Origin: Anaeramoeba flamelloides
Taxonomy: Eukaryota > Metamonada > Anaeramoebidae
Length of the DNA stretch: 64,000 nucleotides
Direction: 5' to 3'
Assembly (NCBI GenBank): GCA_027625915.1
Contig: JANTQA010000070.1
Span: forward strand, 10,359,001 to 10,423,000
A program made the position numbers and the translations under genes. Shown here piece by piece: positions 62,151-64,000 of the stretch. Numbering within the stretch: position 1 is the stretch's first letter; each line of letters opens with the position of its first letter. The notes under the pieces were generated by a model. It saw only the letters and a program-made list of their open reading frames with translations. It ran no database searches and was not told where the DNA came from.

Positions 62151-64000
62151 AATGACGATGATAATAATGATAATAATAATGATGATGATGATGACAATGA
62201 TGATGATGATGATGATTATAATGTTGATGAAGAGAAATATTTCAAAATAAATAAAAGACATTTTAAATTTAAAGATTTAAAAGATTTTAAAAAACAAGTA
62301 AATTTAGGCTTTTTAAAAATGCTAATTAATGTAATTTTTTATCATCTAACTATTGATAATTATAAAATCATTGAAATTACATTAAATTATTTAAATCTAA
62401 AGACTTTGAATTTGAATCGCAATTCCTTTTTAAGACTTTTTTATTATAATTTATTTCAAAAATATCAAAAATTTTTAAAAAAGAAATTAGTCAATCTAAG
62501 CTTTAAAGAATTAAAATTAAATTATAAATTATTACTTGATAATTTTTATTTGGTTGGTAATAATTATTTTAATTATCTTTTTTATTTAAATATTACTTTG
62601 AAAAATAATAATATTATAGAAAACAAAATTAATAACTATCAGATTGATAATAATAAGAATAATGATGGTGAGAATAATAATAATAATACTAATAATAATA
62701 ATGATGAAAATGAGAATGAGAGTGGGAATGAAAATGAGAATGAGAAGAATAGTAATAAAAATAATAATACTAATAATAATGAAGGGGAAGAAGATGATGA
62801 TAAGGAAATTAAAAAAGAAATTAATAATAATAAGATTATTAATAATGATCATAATAAAGAATTAATTAATGAACAACAAATTAATAAAAAAAAGAAAAAA
62901 TTATTTCATGATATTAATTTAGTTTACTTATATAAATTTAAAACCATTGAAGGTTATTATGTTGAAAATAACAATAAAAATAATAACAATAAAAAGGAAA
63001 GGGAAAAGAAAAGGAAAAAGAAAAAGAAAGGAAAAGGAAAAGAAAAAGAAAAGAAAGAATTGATCAACACAGTAATTTGGGAAGATTTATATACATTTAA
63101 TAAATTTATAGATACAATCGAACAATTAAATTTCTTTACAGTTGTGGGCCTAAAGCAAATAAAGGAAAAGACTTTAAGAAGAAATTTTGGTTTTGATATC
63201 ATCTTGGCATTATCTCAATCAATAAAAAACCCCTATGCAAAAAATTATTCATATTTTTGTGACAAATTATTTTTAACAATAAAATCATCTTTATTAAGAA
63301 CACATCAAACACAACTCCAATCAAAACATAAATTAATTATTTATACAATAATTTTGGATATAATTAATTTAATTAAAGAATTTGATAATGATCGCTTATT
63401 AGTAATTTCAAACTCTGGAATGAAATTATTAAAGCTAATAAATTATTTATTGGATCAGTTTTATTATTCCTTTCAGAAGCAAATGAAAAAAAATGTAAAT
63501 TCAATATTTTCTAAAGAAAAGGAATCAAATTTAATATTAAGCCAAAATATCAAAGAATTTTTAAATGCTATTAAGAAATCACAATTTGAAGACCTTTTAA
63601 ATCAATTTTTCCAGCCAATGAACATTGAAAGAAATAAAAAAAAAAATAATAATATTGAAAAAATAATTAAAGAAAAAAAAACACAGATAAAAATAATTTT
63701 ATCGAAAATGGAAAAGGATATCTTCTTTAATAATGAAATTAAAAGCAAAGCATTAAAGCAATATTATGAATTAATCGAATTAATGAATTCTGAACAAAAC
63801 GAAAGAATTGATTTAGAAACCTTACCAAAAATTAAAAAGTCTCTATGGTATCTAAACAAAATATGGAAAATTTTATTACGAAATTTATCAGAAGACCATG
63901 GTACCTTTGGCGAAAAATATAATAAAAAAAATAAGGAAAAAATATATTGGATGCTAAATGAGACCGAAGATTCGTTAAGGAGAAGATTGCAATTGAAAAG
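48750..64000 (+). CDS. WDFY3/ALFY-like giant BEACH protein, N-terminal part (partial)
   Basis: Exon 1 48750-48941 (MSFVRKVIKKIKTDKK ...), exon 2 49061-49301, exon 3 52101-52538, uncertain pieces at 54853-55165, then one exon open from about 56204 past the window edge (some 2,600 codons). Donors are GTTTGT, GTATTT and GTATGT. Exon 3 has FLKLGLLEVLLEIAND, matching FREVGLLEVMVNLL of human WDFY3. The large exon holds armadillo-like helices, KE, N and D repeats, a concanavalin A-like domain from about 59500 (FFDFNGRSAFLELPEIEEW, then GYTFSTWIRIE) to 60330 (LFKLGPNYMGTF; human ELGPNYVGSF), and ends at WMLNETEDSLRRRLQLK, the segment just before PH-BEACH (human LEMTEGPCRMRKKM). The PH, BEACH, WD40 and any FYVE domains lie outside. 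Such proteins are scaffolds for selective autophagy and membrane traffic. Compared with human, about 400 residues between exons 2 and 3 are missing or unrecognised. Confidence 0.85.
49302..52100 (+). other. Putative long intron of the WDFY3-like gene
   Basis: Begins GTATTTCT and then an 80 nt T-run. An extra exon may exist at 49410-49495 (PTLRIFFLICLTDLFNGQFS then HFKKIDSIC), entered in the correct phase from exon 2, but I could not find its continuation. The region holds a MITE (50350-50572), a family J repeat fragment (50724-50795) and A/T runs. Confidence 0.45.
50350..50572. mobile_element. MITE with 42 bp inverted ends
   Basis: Left ACCCTAGTATCAGTATATAA then GCAAAAAATGGCCATTTTTT; right, reverse complemented, GCCCTAGTATTAGTATAAAA then GCAAAAAATGGCCATTTTTT. 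About 223 bp. The arms are nearly identical, so it is fairly young. It is inside an intron of the WDFY3-like gene. Confidence 0.8.
52539..54852 (+). other. Putative intron of the WDFY3-like gene
   Basis: Starts GTATGTTTTT after exon 3 and ends TTTTTTTTTCAG. It contains a segment of unusually high GC (53440-54010, separate entry) and a TAAACTATTTTCCAGTCAAA word at 52855 resembling 22646. Confidence 0.5.
53440..54010. other. GC-rich island of unknown origin inside an intron
   Basis: Contrasts with all neighbouring non-coding DNA: for example TGTTATGTTACGAGTTTGGC, GAGGAGTTCGAAGAACGACG, AGTCTGGAAGGGGATCC, AACCCCCCACAGAG and CTCTATCTCCCC. Plus-strand frames have patches such as MLRVWPGRTRNTILFEVI and DDVEEFEERR, broken by stops. 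It may be a decayed mobile element or regulatory sequence. No family was identified. Confidence 0.3.
54853..55165 (+). other. Problem exon of the WDFY3-like gene
   Basis: After acceptor TTTTTCAG the sequence joins exon 3 in phase (KYHFFKDPRLLSLNFNQIFL then NLPKKK) but meets TAA shortly after an 11-A run (54921-54931). In another frame the coding-like text resumes at once: LSLIFFVNNKKVFLVINFFC, then WENYILSLLKLLLENYFNFK, to a TGA at 55163. One base more in the A run would join the two. A GTATGG donor follows GAG at 54994. Confidence 0.4.
55213..55320. repeat. 9 bp minisatellite, 12 units
   Basis: Unit ATTTCTGTG, with GTTTCTGTG at the first and last two positions, and no indels. The near-perfect identity implies recent expansion. 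It lies in a probable intron of the WDFY3-like gene. Confidence 0.95.

Noticed and set aside
56558-63202. Minus-strand ORFs rich in F, S, I or V
   Set aside because: They are antisense shadows of K/E-, N- and D-repeat coding sequence in the WDFY3-like exon.

Overview
The window is very AT-rich eukaryotic DNA with spliceosomal introns, long homopolymer A/T runs and proteins carrying K/E, N, D and S/T repeats. The gene set (actin, class III PI3-kinase, a WDFY3-type BEACH protein, a lysosomal LPS deacylase, a papain-like protein) and this composition suggest a phagocytic free-living amoeboid protist such as an anaeramoeba or an amoebozoan. That placement is inference from gene content and style; no marker in the window settles it. 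Splice donors are mixed (GTTTGT, GTTTGA, GTAAGN, GTATGT, GTTAGT).

Layout. 0.1-4.4 kb: C-terminal exon of a charged protein (-), small ORFs, SEN15 (-). 8.4-9.5 kb: actin (-). 10.5-11 kb: a tiny three-exon gene (+). 14.9-15.4 kb: ribosomal protein eL42 in two exons (-). 19.2-22.5 kb: VPS34 (-) with its N-terminus missing. 24.0-24.5 kb: the decayed tail of a LINE. 26.1-26.5 kb: a tiny two-exon gene (-). 27.6-28.6 kb: a papain-family pseudoprotease (+). 33.4-34.1 kb: ubiquitin C-terminal hydrolase (-). 38.6-42.1 kb: acyloxyacyl hydrolase in four exons (+). 45.9-47.6 kb: an XRCC1 homologue interrupted by many in-frame stops (-). 48.75 kb to the right edge: the 5' half of a giant WDFY3-like BEACH gene (+), cut by the window end just before its PH-BEACH domains.

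The space between genes is largely repeat-derived. I could delimit by eye at least ten short inverted-repeat families, most of the Tc1/mariner MITE style with TA at the ends, several in two to six diverged copies. One larger family (about 1.2 kb) has subterminal arrays of TCGCGATA-like words at both ends. Some copies touch genes: one ends about 50 bp before the pseudoprotease start, and one reaches the splice acceptor of the 10.5 kb gene.

Functionally, VPS34 (PI3P synthesis), the WDFY3-like scaffold, acyloxyacyl hydrolase and the papain-like protein all belong to phagosome, autophagy and lysosome biology, but nothing suggests they form an operon-like unit. I found no convincing tRNA, rRNA, CRISPR array or virus-like element. 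The most interesting observations are the XRCC1 homologue whose frame is kept for 1.4 kb despite stops, the C-to-S pseudoprotease, the low-complexity insert inside the VPS34 kinase N-lobe, and the array-ended repeat family.
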